From: Aculops lycopersici
Taxonomy: Eukaryota > Arthropoda > Arachnida > Trombidiformes > Eriophyidae
Length of the DNA stretch: 64,000 bases
Assembly (NCBI GenBank): GCA_015350385.1
Contig: WNKI01000002.1
Location: 5,388,636 to 5,452,635 of the forward strand
Direction of reading: 5' to 3'
The notes below the pieces were generated by a model. The model was not told the origin of the DNA and made no database searches. It saw only the letters and a list, made by a program, of their open reading frames with translations. The translations under genes and the position numbers were made by a program. Below are positions 1 through 12,900 of the stretch, one piece after another (position 1 is the first letter of the stretch; every line of letters begins with the position of its first letter).

Positions 1-2886
1 CAAAACCTAATCGTTCGGCCGAGAGTTTGATTGCTATTGCTTCCGTTTCCATTAGTTCCATTTATTGAGGGAGCTTGGAATGAGACTCGCCGTTTTTCTG
101 TTTCCGCCATCGCGAGGTATTGGTCTTGCAGATTTGAGTTGCTGCCACTCCTAGCGGATTGCCCAATTGCAGCATCACCTCCTTCCGCCGACATGACCAC
201 AACCTGCAGTTTATTGCCATCAAGTCCTGTCCCTTCCGCTCCCGCTCCTGCAGCTACGAGTTGCTTGCCGGCCATGGAGTTTGAACTAGCCGAAGTCGAC
301 TCTTGATCCTCGTCAAATTCCGAGCCTGAAGAGGAGGAGTCACGCGACGACGAGGAGTCGTTGTTGACGTCGCCGCCGCCGCTTCTCCTTCGACCACCTG
401 AGGATTGTGAACCGGAACTGGAGGAACTAGTGGACGAGGGAGTGGCCGTGATGGTGAACTCGTCGTTTCCGTCGGGAAACTTTCGTTGGCGCCACCTTCC
501 GCAGCGGAGCCACTTGTTGTAAAAGTGTCTAGCTCGCCTAGCTATACGATGTGCGTGGTGTGTGTAAACTTGATGGAATTCTTTGCGGAAATTTTCATTC
601 AAAAAACCATAGAGTATTGGATTACTGCAAGCAGATGAGCAACCAATTAAATGGCAAACGGCAAAGACGATTCTAAATAATTGATCGTCCCCTTTGAAGA
701 GATCAGTGGTGAAATCGCCAATAATGTTGAACAAATTCAAGGGCAACCAGCTGAGACCAAACACTAAGCTAACGCTTATTAGCATTGTATGCGTTCTTCT
801 GATTAAATTTAACTGTTTCTTCTGTTGGCACTCTAATTGTGTTAATCGCTGGCGTCTAATTAGTCTCTTTTGTAGTTTATCACTTATTTTGGCATACACA
901 ATGCTCACAATTGTAATTGGCAAGACGTATTGGAAGATCATCGAAATAACCGAGTAGATTCCTCGACCGTGAGCAAAAGGCCAGGCTTCAATGCAGAACT
1001 CGATCGAGGATTCGATGACGTCATATTTGGTGGCTGGAAAGATTTGTTTTTGTGTGTGCATGTGAAATTTACAATTAGTAAATCAACTTTTTCTCATTAA
1101 CTTTTCCTACGTAATGCTCAAATGATTGAATGTTAAATAATCGAAATGATTTTATATGTTTATATATACTTACGCAACGTATAGTGCTCCACTGTTCTAA
1201 ACCAAAACAGTGGCGCCGACAGGAGCAAGGCGCCCACCCAAACGGAGGCCAGCAGTAGGGCAAAGCCGCGAGTCCCATTTGGAACCTCCTGGTGGGTTGG
1301 ATAAACAATCACCTTGTACCTGTCCAATGCGATGGCCGTGATACTTATGGTCGAGACGAAAATCGACGTTGCCTGCAGGCCGGCGACCAGTTTGCATGGA
1401 GTCACACCCATGTGCCACATTTTCATCGAAATCTCAATAAACGAGAATGGCATTGTAAAGACGCAGAGAAGCAGATCACTTCCGGCCAAATTAATGATAA
1501 AAATGTTCCTAGGCGACAGAATTCTGGGCTTCAGTATTACCTGTGTTGTTTATCATGATTATGACAGGAAGAGACAATTTGGTTAATTTAAATCTGGATC
1601 AATGTGAAAAATGAAAAGGTTTAATGAAAAATACTAACCGTCAGACAAATCAACGAGTTACTTGTGGCTCCTATCACAATAAATATCAAGTATATCACCA
1701 GAAGCGTGTAATAGGCCTGATCGCTTATGGCCCGATTGGTGCGATACTTTTGTTTCAACTCCAACAATTGCCTCTGTTGCTTCTCTAATATTAACTGATT
1801 TAGTAGCTCGGTGGCATTACCGCGCGCAGTTGATGTTTCGGAGTCATGATCGTCGCGGTTATTATTGCTGTTAGTAATATTATCGCCAATGTTCTGCTGA
1901 AACGCAACCAAGCCTCTCACTTCCGGTTGCTGCCGCTGCTCCAAAGCTCTCCTCCTCCTCCTCTTCCTTCTCGATAACATTTGCCTTTGGAATGGTACTC
2001 CTGCGTTCGATTGTCTTTTATCACCAGTGTTGTAGTTGTGGCTCAAGTTGAGTCGGTTTGACTTCATACTCTTGGCCTGGCCATTGGAGTTACTTGTGAT
2101 ATAACTAAACTTGTTCGTGACCAGAGTTTCCCTTGTCTCTGCAAGTTTGTCGTGTTCATCAATCATAAAGTCCATTTGGAGTTGCTGTTGCTGTTGCTTT
2201 TGTTGTTGGATGTGTCGGTGTCGTTGCTCTTGGTTCAAGTTTAAAAGCAACTCGCGCGGCCAACTCATTGGCCTAGCGCCAAGAGACAAACTGGCACTTG
2301 AAACCAAATGAACACCAGAGAAGGAAAAGAGGCAACTTGATGTTAGGAGGGCAAAAAGTAGAAGTGAGAAAAAACTCGCTTCCTCTTTGGCTATGAATAC
2401 AATTGGATTGAAGCCTCTACTTCTCGGTATTCTCCTCGATTCGCTTGGCGATTTCCTTGGAGTTTTCTCGATTTCCGTTGCAACCTTTCCTATGGACTCG
2501 TATGTTATCTCACGACCACCACCTCGACTTTCACATAACCTTGACATCTTGTGACATCTCAAATGGTAGCTCGCTTGGCACAAGTCTACCTTTAGCTTGC
2601 TCTTGAAGGTGGTATTCCTCCGTCTTCGTCTCCTTCTTCTATTTCGCCAAAATCCCTTAAACCTAGCTAATCGTCGTGGCGCCGGGATGCCGCTAATACA
2701 GCTGTCACCCGCGCCTCTGGCCATCGCCGACCGGCTCAGCTTCTCCTCAAACTCAAACGAATGAGACCGACGAAAAGCCACCTGGTTGGCATCTTTGGAG
2801 TCCATCATTATAAAGGAAGGTGGTTGTTGTGTTGCTGTTGGTGCTGCTGCAGCTAACTCGCCAGCCGGCGCCTGATTCCGCCGCAC
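1..2886 (-). CDS. NPY/NPF-family neuropeptide GPCR, 3' end cut by the window edge
   Basis: Rhodopsin-class G-protein-coupled receptor, assembled here from three exons: 2886-1639, 1540-1174 and 1033 to the left edge. Junctions are a GTTAGT donor after 1639, a CAG acceptor before 1540, a GTAAGT donor after 1174 and a CCAG acceptor before 1033; the frame is kept through both introns (98 and 140 nt). Visible landmarks: TM1 with GATSNSLICL; TM2 with LAGSDL; Cys before TM3 (TPCKL); ALDRYKVIVYP at the end of TM3; a second extracellular loop with FCIEAWPFAHGRG; TM6 with SWLPLNLFNIIGDF; and TM7 NPILYGFLNENFRKEF. The TM6 and loop motifs resemble invertebrate NPF/NPY receptors, but I cannot fix the ligand. 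The C-tail is long and Ser/Gly/Asp-rich and is still open at base 3. About 400 residues precede TM1, including basic and polyGln stretches and an NATE glycosylation site. The true start could be any of several Met codons between 2886 and about 2180. Confidence 0.85.
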
Positions 2887-3377
<491 letters not shown>

Positions 3378-3383
3378 GACGAG

Positions 3384-3439
3384 TACGTACGTACGTACGT
3401 ACGTACGTACGTACGTACGTACGTACGTACGTACGTACG
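3384..3439. repeat. (TACG)n tetranucleotide run, about 56 bp
   Basis: Perfect tetranucleotide repeat of the self-complementary word ACGT, directly abutting the (GA)n tract on its left and unknown bases on its right. It can fold on itself and would be difficult to sequence or assemble. Confidence 0.95.
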
Positions 3440-3588
3440 NNNNNNNNNNNNNNNNNNNNNNNNNNNNNNNNNNNNNNNNNNNNNNNNNNNNNNNNNNNNN
3501 NNNNNNNNNNNNNNNNNNNNNNNNNNNNNNNNNNNNNNNNNNNNNNNNNNNNNNNNNNNNNNNNNNNGANNNAGNGNNGNAGNNGAGN
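3440..3588. other. Assembly gap or low-quality bases (N), partly called
   Basis: A solid run of N from 3440 to 3567, then isolated G and A calls among Ns up to about 3588, then a short GA tract to about 3627. The mixed calls suggest per-base masking inside a longer GA repeat rather than a scaffold gap of arbitrary size. The true length here is not known. Confidence 0.9.
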
Positions 3589-3627
3589 GAGAGAGAGAGA
3601 GAGAGAAGGGCGAGAGAGAGAAGGGCG

Positions 3628-6600
3628 AGTTCTCCTTGGCAACTCCTTTTCCCCGCCGCTTGTCCTCGATTATTTAGACTCTGAACTAGAATTCTCGACT
3701 TGGCGGCAAACAGACGCCATGGAATCGCCGCCATTATCGAGCCCGTCGCCACTAAAAACAAGTTACATCAAACGGAAACACGATGTTACATGACCAAGGT
3801 TTGTTTGCGCTTCCTACTTCCGCTCCTTCCATCGGAAGGGAGAAAAATACCCTAACTGGAGGAGGCTTGGGCCAGCTAAAGTCAAGTTTCGGTGGGGCGC
3901 CCCAAGCGGCCAACTGCAAACAGACAGCAAGGAACACGCTCTTTCATGTCTCATCGATTACATAAGAGACGATTGAGATGGAGAGGGCGAAGAAGAGGAA
4001 GAGGAAGAAAAAGAAGGAAGGGGAGCCATAAAAGCGATAAAAGGCCGACAAGTGAATTGCATCATGTTCTCGCGCAATCGTGGTGTTTCTTGTCGTTGTC
4101 AAGTGGCCAGTTAATCAATAAGCCGCTAGCTTTGCACTTTGCTCTTAACTCTTTACTCTTTACCTCTCGCTCTTGCCTCTTTTCTCTTAACTCCCGACTC
4201 CTTACTTTAATGGGCCGAGCCACTTGTTTGCTCGGGCGCTTTGCTCAACTGGCCAGCGAGAGTTTGTTTGCCAACTCGTCGGTTTAATTCACTGCCAGCG
4301 AGTAAGCTAGCGAGAGGCGAGGCCAAAGGTGCGCAGCTAGGCCGGCGGGTAACCAACCACCTGGTGATTGAGTCGAGTTACCTGCCGCTCGTTTGGCAAC
4401 ATGCTGGTCGTTGTTGTTTTGGTGCTTGGCGCCCATTTGACTTTGAGGGAATTCAATAAGGAAGCAGCAACCACGACAGCTAAAGCTCGTCGCTTCCAAA
4501 TCAAGTGAGCATCAATTTCGCTGCAACTGTGACGACTGCCTCACTGATACTGGTGACGACAGCAACATATTACCTCTTTGTCAGTCTCTTTGGAGGCGGC
4601 GTTGTGGTGGTGGTCGCGATTGCGGTGTAGCAAGTTAATGTTGTCTAGTTGGTGATACAAACAAGCGAGCGGCTCGGAAATTAAAGTTCACGCGCCGCCG
4701 GCTAACCAACCGGATGGACAAACTTTGATGGGACCGGAGGCATGAAATTCAGAGGTGAGAGTTGAATGGACTTGGTTCCAATGGTAGGAATCGATGGCAT
4801 ATTAACTGTCGCCAGCAACAACAAAAAGCAACCATAAATACCCCACTTCTATCGATGCACACTCACGAGCAAATGAGTGATAAGATTTCTTGCCTTTTCT
4901 TTGCGTAAGTCTATGGGGATGTTTTTAGTTTTTAGTATTGGTGACTGGAACTAGAGGTAAGTATAATCCACAAAAAGATTCATAAATATACACCAAAAAT
5001 TAACCGAGTCCTTCTCAATCAAAAATTTCATTCTCCCATAGGTTTCCACAGAAAAAACAATATGAAGTGGCAAGCATTCGCTCGTTAGAGCATATATAAA
5101 TTTGGATATGTATATATATATATATATATATTGGAATCTACTCGCATTACTATACTAACTAAAACACCAAACAAGTCAATCTTTTGTAACGAGCGAATCT
5201 CTTGCTAGTTGAATGCGACGCCCTCCCAAAACTTGATACGCAACTAACCCACTAGGCTCTTTGTCGTTGATGCTGATGCAAATGCAAAGACACGCCCCAT
5301 CCTCGCGAGACTAATGCATTGACTGCTCTCTTGAAGTTTGTCTTGCGGCTGGCGGCGGCGGCGGCCAAGTTGCAACTTGAACAACCAGATTCCCCTCTCA
5401 CCAGTCGGGGGTACCTGTGCGCGTTAACATCTAGTCAACCAGTCAACCAAAGCGAGAGCTCTAAAAGCAAAGAGTTATTATTGGAAGTGACATTGCAATC
5501 GCAATGTCGCTGCCAAGTGGTAGCGGTCGCGGGGCGCGCACTAGCTAGCTGTCAACTGAAACATGACAGGCGACAACATGTTGTTGCTGTTGTGCGCATT
5601 AGAAAGCCCCATGTTGTTGTGCCTCATGTTTGTTGGCAAGCTAGCTGCAGGACAGAGAGAAAGAGAGGCAAAATTTTGCTTCTATCTTTGCTTCTCCTTT
5701 GATACAGGCTGAAAGATGCAAAACAGTAGTCGCCCACCGTGCGAATGGCAGCACGTAATTTAAGCGCCATCAATGCGCCCGTCATGAGGCAGCCAGCGAG
5801 GCCCATGCAAGAGGTAGATGGTCAATTAATTGGGAAGGGGTGTGTCGCGCTATTCGGACAACTTGGTCGCTTGCTCCGGGTCTCTGGGCTGCGTCCACTT
5901 CCGGGGGCGACCCAACTCGGAGGTAGCGTGCAAGATTTCCGCTCCTCCTCCTCCTCCTCTTCCTCGTCGTCTTCCCTTGACTGGCTCGTAAGTGTGTGTT
6001 TGTTTGAGTTTGTGTGGCCTCAGAGGGAAAGGAATATGTTGAGCAAACGATCGCGTTTAGTTGGATCCATGCTCATGCACGATCGGCTATTCGGGCACAA
6101 ATGCAAGCGCTAGGCGGCACTCGAGGACGAAAGTTAGATTGAAAGTGGAGCCGAGATGATGGTCAGTCGGTGGCGGTGGCGGCGGCGGCGGCGACAAATT
6201 GTAACTGCTGGCAAGAGTGAATGGCCGAGTCGATTGTGGCGCGTCCACATACCAGACACACCGACTGAAGTTTGCGGGGAAATTTGTTTGTTTGCTTGCT
6301 CACGGCAATCAAGTTGGTTGCGCACTTGGTTTTGTGCTGGTTGTTTTGCTCATCGTTTGCGAGCAACTTTTGCTCGATGGCCGCCTGGATGATGACGACC
6401 ACCACCACCACAACCACCACCACGAAATGAATTCAAGTCTCGCAAACATGAGCAATAGTTATAGCAGCAGCAGCAGCAATGACATTTGTAAAGGCGATCG
6501 GGACGCGAGAGTGGCGAGCTCAGAGGTGGACGAGCTTGACAACCGCAACAACTCGTGGCCGCCCAGCGAAATGGTGATGGGGAGACAGGAAGCGCGGGAG

Positions 6601-9600
6601 CAATAAATTAACATTCAATCATATCGTTTCCCAGGCGCCGACTTTGGCCGAAACGTCATATTTGCTCATGGCTGCCAATTGGAATTTCAGAAGCAAGCCG
6701 ATTGGACTTCCTGCCAATCGGTGGCTTTTGCTGCTTCTTTGGTTGCTGCTGTTTTCGCTTGCAAGTGATCAATCGGGTAGGTGAATAATCCATGAGCTGC
6801 AAGTGAATCGGACGAGACAGGTACAATACAAGGATTTCTCTGAAATGAATTGCGAGTCGCAACATACACTTTCTTATGAGTTTAGAGATTTGGTTTATTT
6901 ATCTTGGGCGCTGTCGTTGCTGTTGCCACTACCATCGCTAGCGCCATTGCCTTTGCCCTTGCCATCGCTGCAAAGGCAATTGTAGTTTCTTTCGCCACAA
7001 ACGAGATTGTATGGAAAATCTGCGCTGCCTTCAAAGTTGGCACCACTTTACTCCCAAAGCGGATCAAAGGGCCGCTAAACCATGGACAAAAAGCATGGGC
7101 AAAGGCAAAGGAAACGCGCATTTCCTGCCTTCGGTGGTGATAGCGGTGGCGGTTGTCGGAGCGCGAGCCGCCAAAGTGTAGGCGGCCGCTTGGTCGACAA
7201 TCGGCTTTGGTCGCCTAGAAGACGGCCACTTCCTGCTGTGAGCGACACCAGGTGCCTGGCATCTAGCGACCAGGAGCCAAGCAAAACCAACACGCGCACT
7301 GATCAAACGCACACAACAACCTGGCCAACCAAACAGCAAGCCAACAAACTGGGGCCAGCAAGCAGTGGAGCAGATCGGAAGGAATCACGGGAATTAGTAG
7401 GTTGAGGCTAAAGTGAGCAGCGAGTTCATATCATTTGCTTCCACTTGCCACTTGCCACTTGCCAGGTGGCAGTGGCAGTGGCGGTGGAAGTGGCAGTGGT
7501 AGTGGTAGTGGGACCGCCGCCAACTAACTTATACAAACTCACTTATCTCGCCCAGCTACCAAGTTCGTGTCTATGCTAGAGGTAGCCACTAGCATGGTAG
7601 TTGGTCCATTGGCAAGGGGTAAAGCTGGAGTGAGCACTTGCCACTTTCGCATAAATAAACTCGTCGTCGTCGGTGTTAATGTTGTTGCTATGGGGCTGCG
7701 ACAGGTAGACTTGTTTGGTTGGCAGTCTACTGGTGGCAGCGACTTAGTTAGCCTTCGGAACGAGCGAGTCCATCAAGAGAAGGTGAGTTTGTTGGGCGTC
7801 TCGCGACTTTTGCTGGCCCACCTGCTCGCCGGTCTTGGTTTGATTGCGCCAACAACGAATCGAGCCGAGAGAAGTCGAGTAAGTGAGCAACTGTACCTGT
7901 TTGTAACAAGTCAGATTGCTGCTGCTGCTTCTACTGTTTACGCTGCAACAATTCAGTTGCGCCTCACCCAAATTAACGCCAAACTGCAACTTTTCCTATC
8001 ACCAGCCTCATAGTGGCAAGCACAAGAAGTGGAAGTAGTGCTAGTGGCCGACTCAATTTAATTGAATTTCAATCTCGAGGCATTACCCTTTTGCATGTTT
8101 GTTATTCCGGCTTCTAATTTGTTAATTTATTCTGTTTGTCTGCACCCGATTTTGTTGCCTTATGATCAGGTGCACGAAAATAAGAGGCCCGGAATTGGAT
8201 GGCTGAACGAGGAAACGTAAACAAGCTGCTGGTCACAATGCTGCTAGTGACAAAAATGAATGAATTGCTGGGAATAAAACTTAAGGCCAATATCCGAACA
8301 AACTAACCCTCGAGTTGCATGTCAGTTTTTTGGTACAGGAAGCAGGAGGGAAGAGTGGAACACAAAAGAGCAGTTTTCTTTAGAACGCCAAGCAAATGGA
8401 TTTGCGTCAATGTGTCTCGCACGTGCCCAAATAAAATGATCTCCTTGAACAAGTCACCCATCTATTTTGCCGACAGGTTACGACAAAATTGAATTTTAAT
8501 CTCAATCTAAAGGAAGCCTGGAGACGAGTCTGAACCTAGGCGCGCTGCCTCCTCTTCTCTTTTCTCTCTCTCTCCCTCTCTCTCCCTCTCCCTCTTCCTC
8601 TCGAGCTCGGGGTTTTGCTCGTCCATGAGATGGGTTTGTTGTGGTAGTTGTTGTTGTTGTTGTCGTTGTGGCTTACTACTCTCCGTCGTTGGGCTGATAG
8701 TTAATCTCTTTTAATCCCGAAAAGAGAGCAGCCAACGTTGAGCAGGCGAATGTTAATCGGAGCCAGAGAGTGAGAGTAACATAAGCAACAAGCCACTTGA
8801 ACTCGCCAGCCACTACAACCACCCCGCCGCCAACTTCTGCCAGCTCCCCATTGAACTTGGATCTCTCGTGGACTCGATTGAATTTTTCCCGTTGGCCTCT
8901 TGTCGAAGTTTCTGTCTCTATCTCCGTGGTTGCAGTTGCTTTTGTTGGCTTTGGAGCTACGTGACGTGCAAGCAGCTAGCTTGCTGGCGGCCGACTGCTG
9001 ACTTCTCCCTTGCCCTCCGACTGCCTCTTGCCAGTTGCCAAAAAACTGGCGCTGCACTCGACGTTGAACACGAACCACTTTGAAGCGTCTGAGTTGCCAC
9101 AACGACCTGTTAGCTGGAGGCAGTCAGTTGATCGGCTAACTGGCGGCCGCGACCGCCGCCGCTCCAATGTGACTACTGCTCTCTTGCTCTGGATGGGGAT
9201 CATTATGATTTTGAGGACAACGCGCAGCCGTTTGGCCTGGCGAGTCCTTGCGTGACGCCGACGAGTTACGCAACTCTAGCTAGCTCATCATAATGTCGTT
9301 GCTCTAGACACCAGTAGTCGAGAGCAAAGACTTTCTCTCTCTCTAGACCAGTGCACAAATCGGCGCGTGCAAATCATGCCATTGCGCTGGCCTACTAGTT
9401 CCTCCTCCAAACGAGCAGTTCGAGTTAAGATTAGTTGCCAGCTAGCTAAACAGTCGACACAAACACCGTTATTCGCATTAGTTGTAGTAGCGGTGGTTTT
9501 GGTCTGGTCTGGTCTGGTCTGGTCCGGTCCGGTCTGCTCTGGTTGCAGGTGCGCCGCCAGAGTCTAAACGAAGGGGAAGTTGAGCAAGGGGATCAGCCGA

Positions 9601-9830
9601 TTGGCCAGCCAGCGGCTGAGCCAATTTTGCGCTCTGCTCGTGGACATCAATAATCGTAATTATCGCGCGTCATTGTCATCATTACGTAACGCGCTGAAGC
9701 TGCAGTGGGGGCTCTGGAGGCGCGCACTTGGCTCGCCACTGCACCAAAGGTAAGTGACTTTCAGAGGGGAAGGCAGATGGCGAGCTCGCTTGTAGGTGAA
9801 GGTACAGGTGCAGGATAGCGGCGAGTCGTG
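3628..9830. other. Gene-free stretch, about 6.2 kb
   Basis: Frames here are short, overlap on both strands and have no domain, signal peptide or splice support. The sequence is rich in simple repeats: (TA)n at 5107-5132, TCC/TCG runs at 5941-5975, GGC at 6170-6192, CCA at 6400-6422, tandem CCACTTG words at 7439-7465 and GTGGCA/GTGGTA words at 7466-7512, and CT-rich tracts at 8555-8600. A GGTCTG hexamer-like array lies at 9499-9540. A strong plus-strand donor-like site (AAAG|GTAAGTG) near 9750 could mark an untranslated exon of an unknown transcript. Confidence 0.5.
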
Positions 9831-9841
9831 GTTGCTGTTGC

Positions 9842-9886
<45 letters not shown>

Positions 9887-9900
9887 CGCTGTCGTTGTTG
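9831..9900. repeat. (GTT)n trinucleotide repeat
   Basis: About 70 bp of GTT/CTG triplets, read as CAA/CAG on the other strand. Similar triplets encode glutamine in real genes of this window, but here no surrounding frame stays open on the minus strand in a protein-like way, so I treat it as noncoding. Confidence 0.85.
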
Positions 9901-12900
9901 GGTATGTCGGTCTGTCGGTTAATTGAACAAAAACTAGAATGTTAGCGATAGGCGCAGTTGGCCACCACCACCAACAACTCCAACAATAACCGAGTTGTGC
10001 AACGCCGCAACTCCTAGATCACAAAGCTTGAGCTTTGGCGAGATAGCAAGCGAGTTGGTTGGTCTTCGGCGATACCGATGGTGGTGCCGATGCCCAGGTC
10101 TATGCCAACCAGCACCACCACTGACCGTCAACGTAATGCCGAAGCACAGAAGGGGCAGAAAAGTTACCTGCATGCTAGAGTGCCCAATGGCCAGGCCACC
10201 TGCACTAGCTTGCCAACAAGGGCACACATGCACCTGACTGTGTGTATGTGTGTTAGTATGTGCGCGCGTGCGTCTAGCTAACGGCTTCCGGTAAACAACG
10301 AGAAGCCGGAAGTTGGCGAGTGGCGGCCAAATTGGCCAAAAAAGGCTCAGCTCAATCTGATTTACGGCCCCGCGAGGGACACTCTCTGCCTTCCTTTCTT
10401 TCAATTTGTCTCCTACCTTCTCCTATGTGAATTTGGGGCCGCACACCGAGAGACTAGACGTGTATGTGCCGCTTGTGCCAAGCTAGTTGGCCGCTCGAGA
10501 CGTCGGAACGGAGAGTTTCGTTGATGTTGTTGTCGTTCGAGTGGCTGGTCTCTCGTCGCCGGTTGTCGTTGGCATCGTTAGTGGACGTCGTTGTTGTATT
10601 CAGCGGCTGCTACCGCCGAGAGACAAGTCGATCAGTCCACTCGATAGTCATCCAAATAGAGACGGAGAGACGCTCGACTACCTGCGATGCGAGCGAGCGA
10701 GAGTTGCCAGCCAGCCAGCCAGCGGTTGTCATTAGGAGTCGATTATTATGCAACAGTCGGCCGGCTGTCTCCCAGCGGATCACTCGACGCCGGAAGCGCG
10801 TCAACGCGTACAGGTAGCTGGAGATGTGGAATTCAGCCGCCGAGTCTAACTAGCGAAGCGAGATGCCTCACACCAGAGTGAAGCGGACCACACCGCACTA
10901 GGCGACATACTGCATCAGGTTAGGTGCAAACAATGCAAAGCAACGTGGCGCAGTGCATTAGGCTACTAAAAAGCAACATTATCTACGTGGAGGGGAGCGT
11001 TCCAAGGTTAGACAATTGAATTGCCGTTCGGATTGAGGGCAAGCCGGGGGGAGGGAATCGTCAAAGTAAACAACGAGCATTTACTTGGTTCGCCAAAATT
11101 CTAATCAGCGCCGGCAAGCTATTTGGAGGCGAATCTTCTACGAGTCACAGTGGTTCCTATGAAACGGAAGTTTGTTTTCGTCCAATTCACTGAATTGTAG
11201 GCCAACTAAAGTTGCTTCACACTAACTGGGACATTTTAGTTGCTGGCTGATGGGGTTAACCGGGGAAGCCATAGGAAATTTACCACCATGATGCCATTGA
11301 GCTCCCAATGGAGGCCATTGAAGTTTTTCACCAACTTGGTGATGCATGGTCGTCGTGGTAGTCGCCATTCTCTTTCTTTGATGGGTTTGGTTGTTGTGCG
11401 AGCCAACAACCAACAACAAAAAAAAGTTGCACACGCAGATTCAATTATCAGCCCATCGATGATAGAATCCAGTGCATCGAACTTTACGTCTCTAGCTTAC
11501 CAGTCTCTCCAGAGGCAACTACGGCTGCACCGAGACAGCTAGGTGCCAGGAAGTTCTAGCTAGCTTGCCAGCCGCTAATGAGCTCTCGGCTGGCCGCCTC
11601 TCGCCGACACCATCGATTGGGCTCCTGTTCGGCCGCCTGCGGCTAAAAGCGAGAATTAAGTTCCCGTTTATTCCCTCTTATTTCCTCTCTACTCTAGGAC
11701 GAGTTTTAAGTAAACAAGATGGAGCGATTTGCTGTTAGTGCCTTTGCTTTTAATCTAACTGCACTTTTCGACTTAGTCGTCGTCGTCGCTGTCGTCGGTC
11801 GTTGGTGTTGCCTTCAACAACGAGCACCACCGCCGCTGCCGCCGCCGCCGCTGCCACCATCACGCTGCTCGACCTCAAGTTTCCGGAAGCGAGCCTCAAA
11901 AGGAGCAATTGAAACTCTGGCTCGATTGCTAACCTTAGGCACGCAAAGCAAAGCACGGCACGGCACAGCATAGCGAGCTGCTGCTACTTGCAAATCGCCG
12001 GCGAGACTTCCGCTACTTCGAACTCCAAAGAGCAGTTCTAGCCTCGAGCAATGTACGTTGCAACGACACTTGGGGGCTTGGTTTTAGTTCAAATTTTGAG
12101 CCGAGAATTTGGGAACATCGTGGGGAAATGACACACGAGCAGTAAGTGAATGGTGATAACAACAAAGAGGAGTGAGCTTGAGGAAAGTGAATTGCGGGCA
12201 ACATATCACAAGCAGCAGCAGCAACAAGAGCCACAACAACAACAACGATGAATGGTTCACATTTCAGCCAATTGTATCCCTTCGTCGTGCAATTGGATGT
12301 TTGCGAAACACGAGTGAGTGCGCTTCCTGCTTTGCTTCAATATGTAAAGGTATCCCGCTCCCGCTCTCTCTCTCTCTATTTTATTGATCTGTTGGTTATG
12401 CTATTTCGTTGCCATACAATACAACGAATACAGACAGTGGACGACAACAACGACAAAGACGATAAGAAAGTGTCATTGCTAGACACTATTCCTTTCTCGC
12501 CTCTGTTTTTATAACCATTTTGTTTGTGCTACCGCTAGTTCTCACTGACTGAACACAACAAATGCAAATGCAAATGCAAACTCAGATTTGCACACATTAA
12601 TTCCCTCATTTGGCTCTACTTCAATGGCTAGCAAGTGAAAACAATCCAGGTACAATTTCTCGCCAAACCATTGGCGCGCGAATCGAAACCGCCTTGCTAT
12701 TTTCCATTCCTAACGGCGAGCCATTAACAAGTGGATCAGAGAAAAAGTGCGGGCACCTCGCGGCTGCAAGTTGAGTCGCGGCCAACACAACCGCCTTGCG
12801 CAAAATGACAACTGACACGCGAGAACTCCTTTCGAGTCGTTTGCACAGGTGGTTGGGGTGTGTTTGAGAGAGAGAGAGAGAGAGAGAAAGCTCAGGTACG

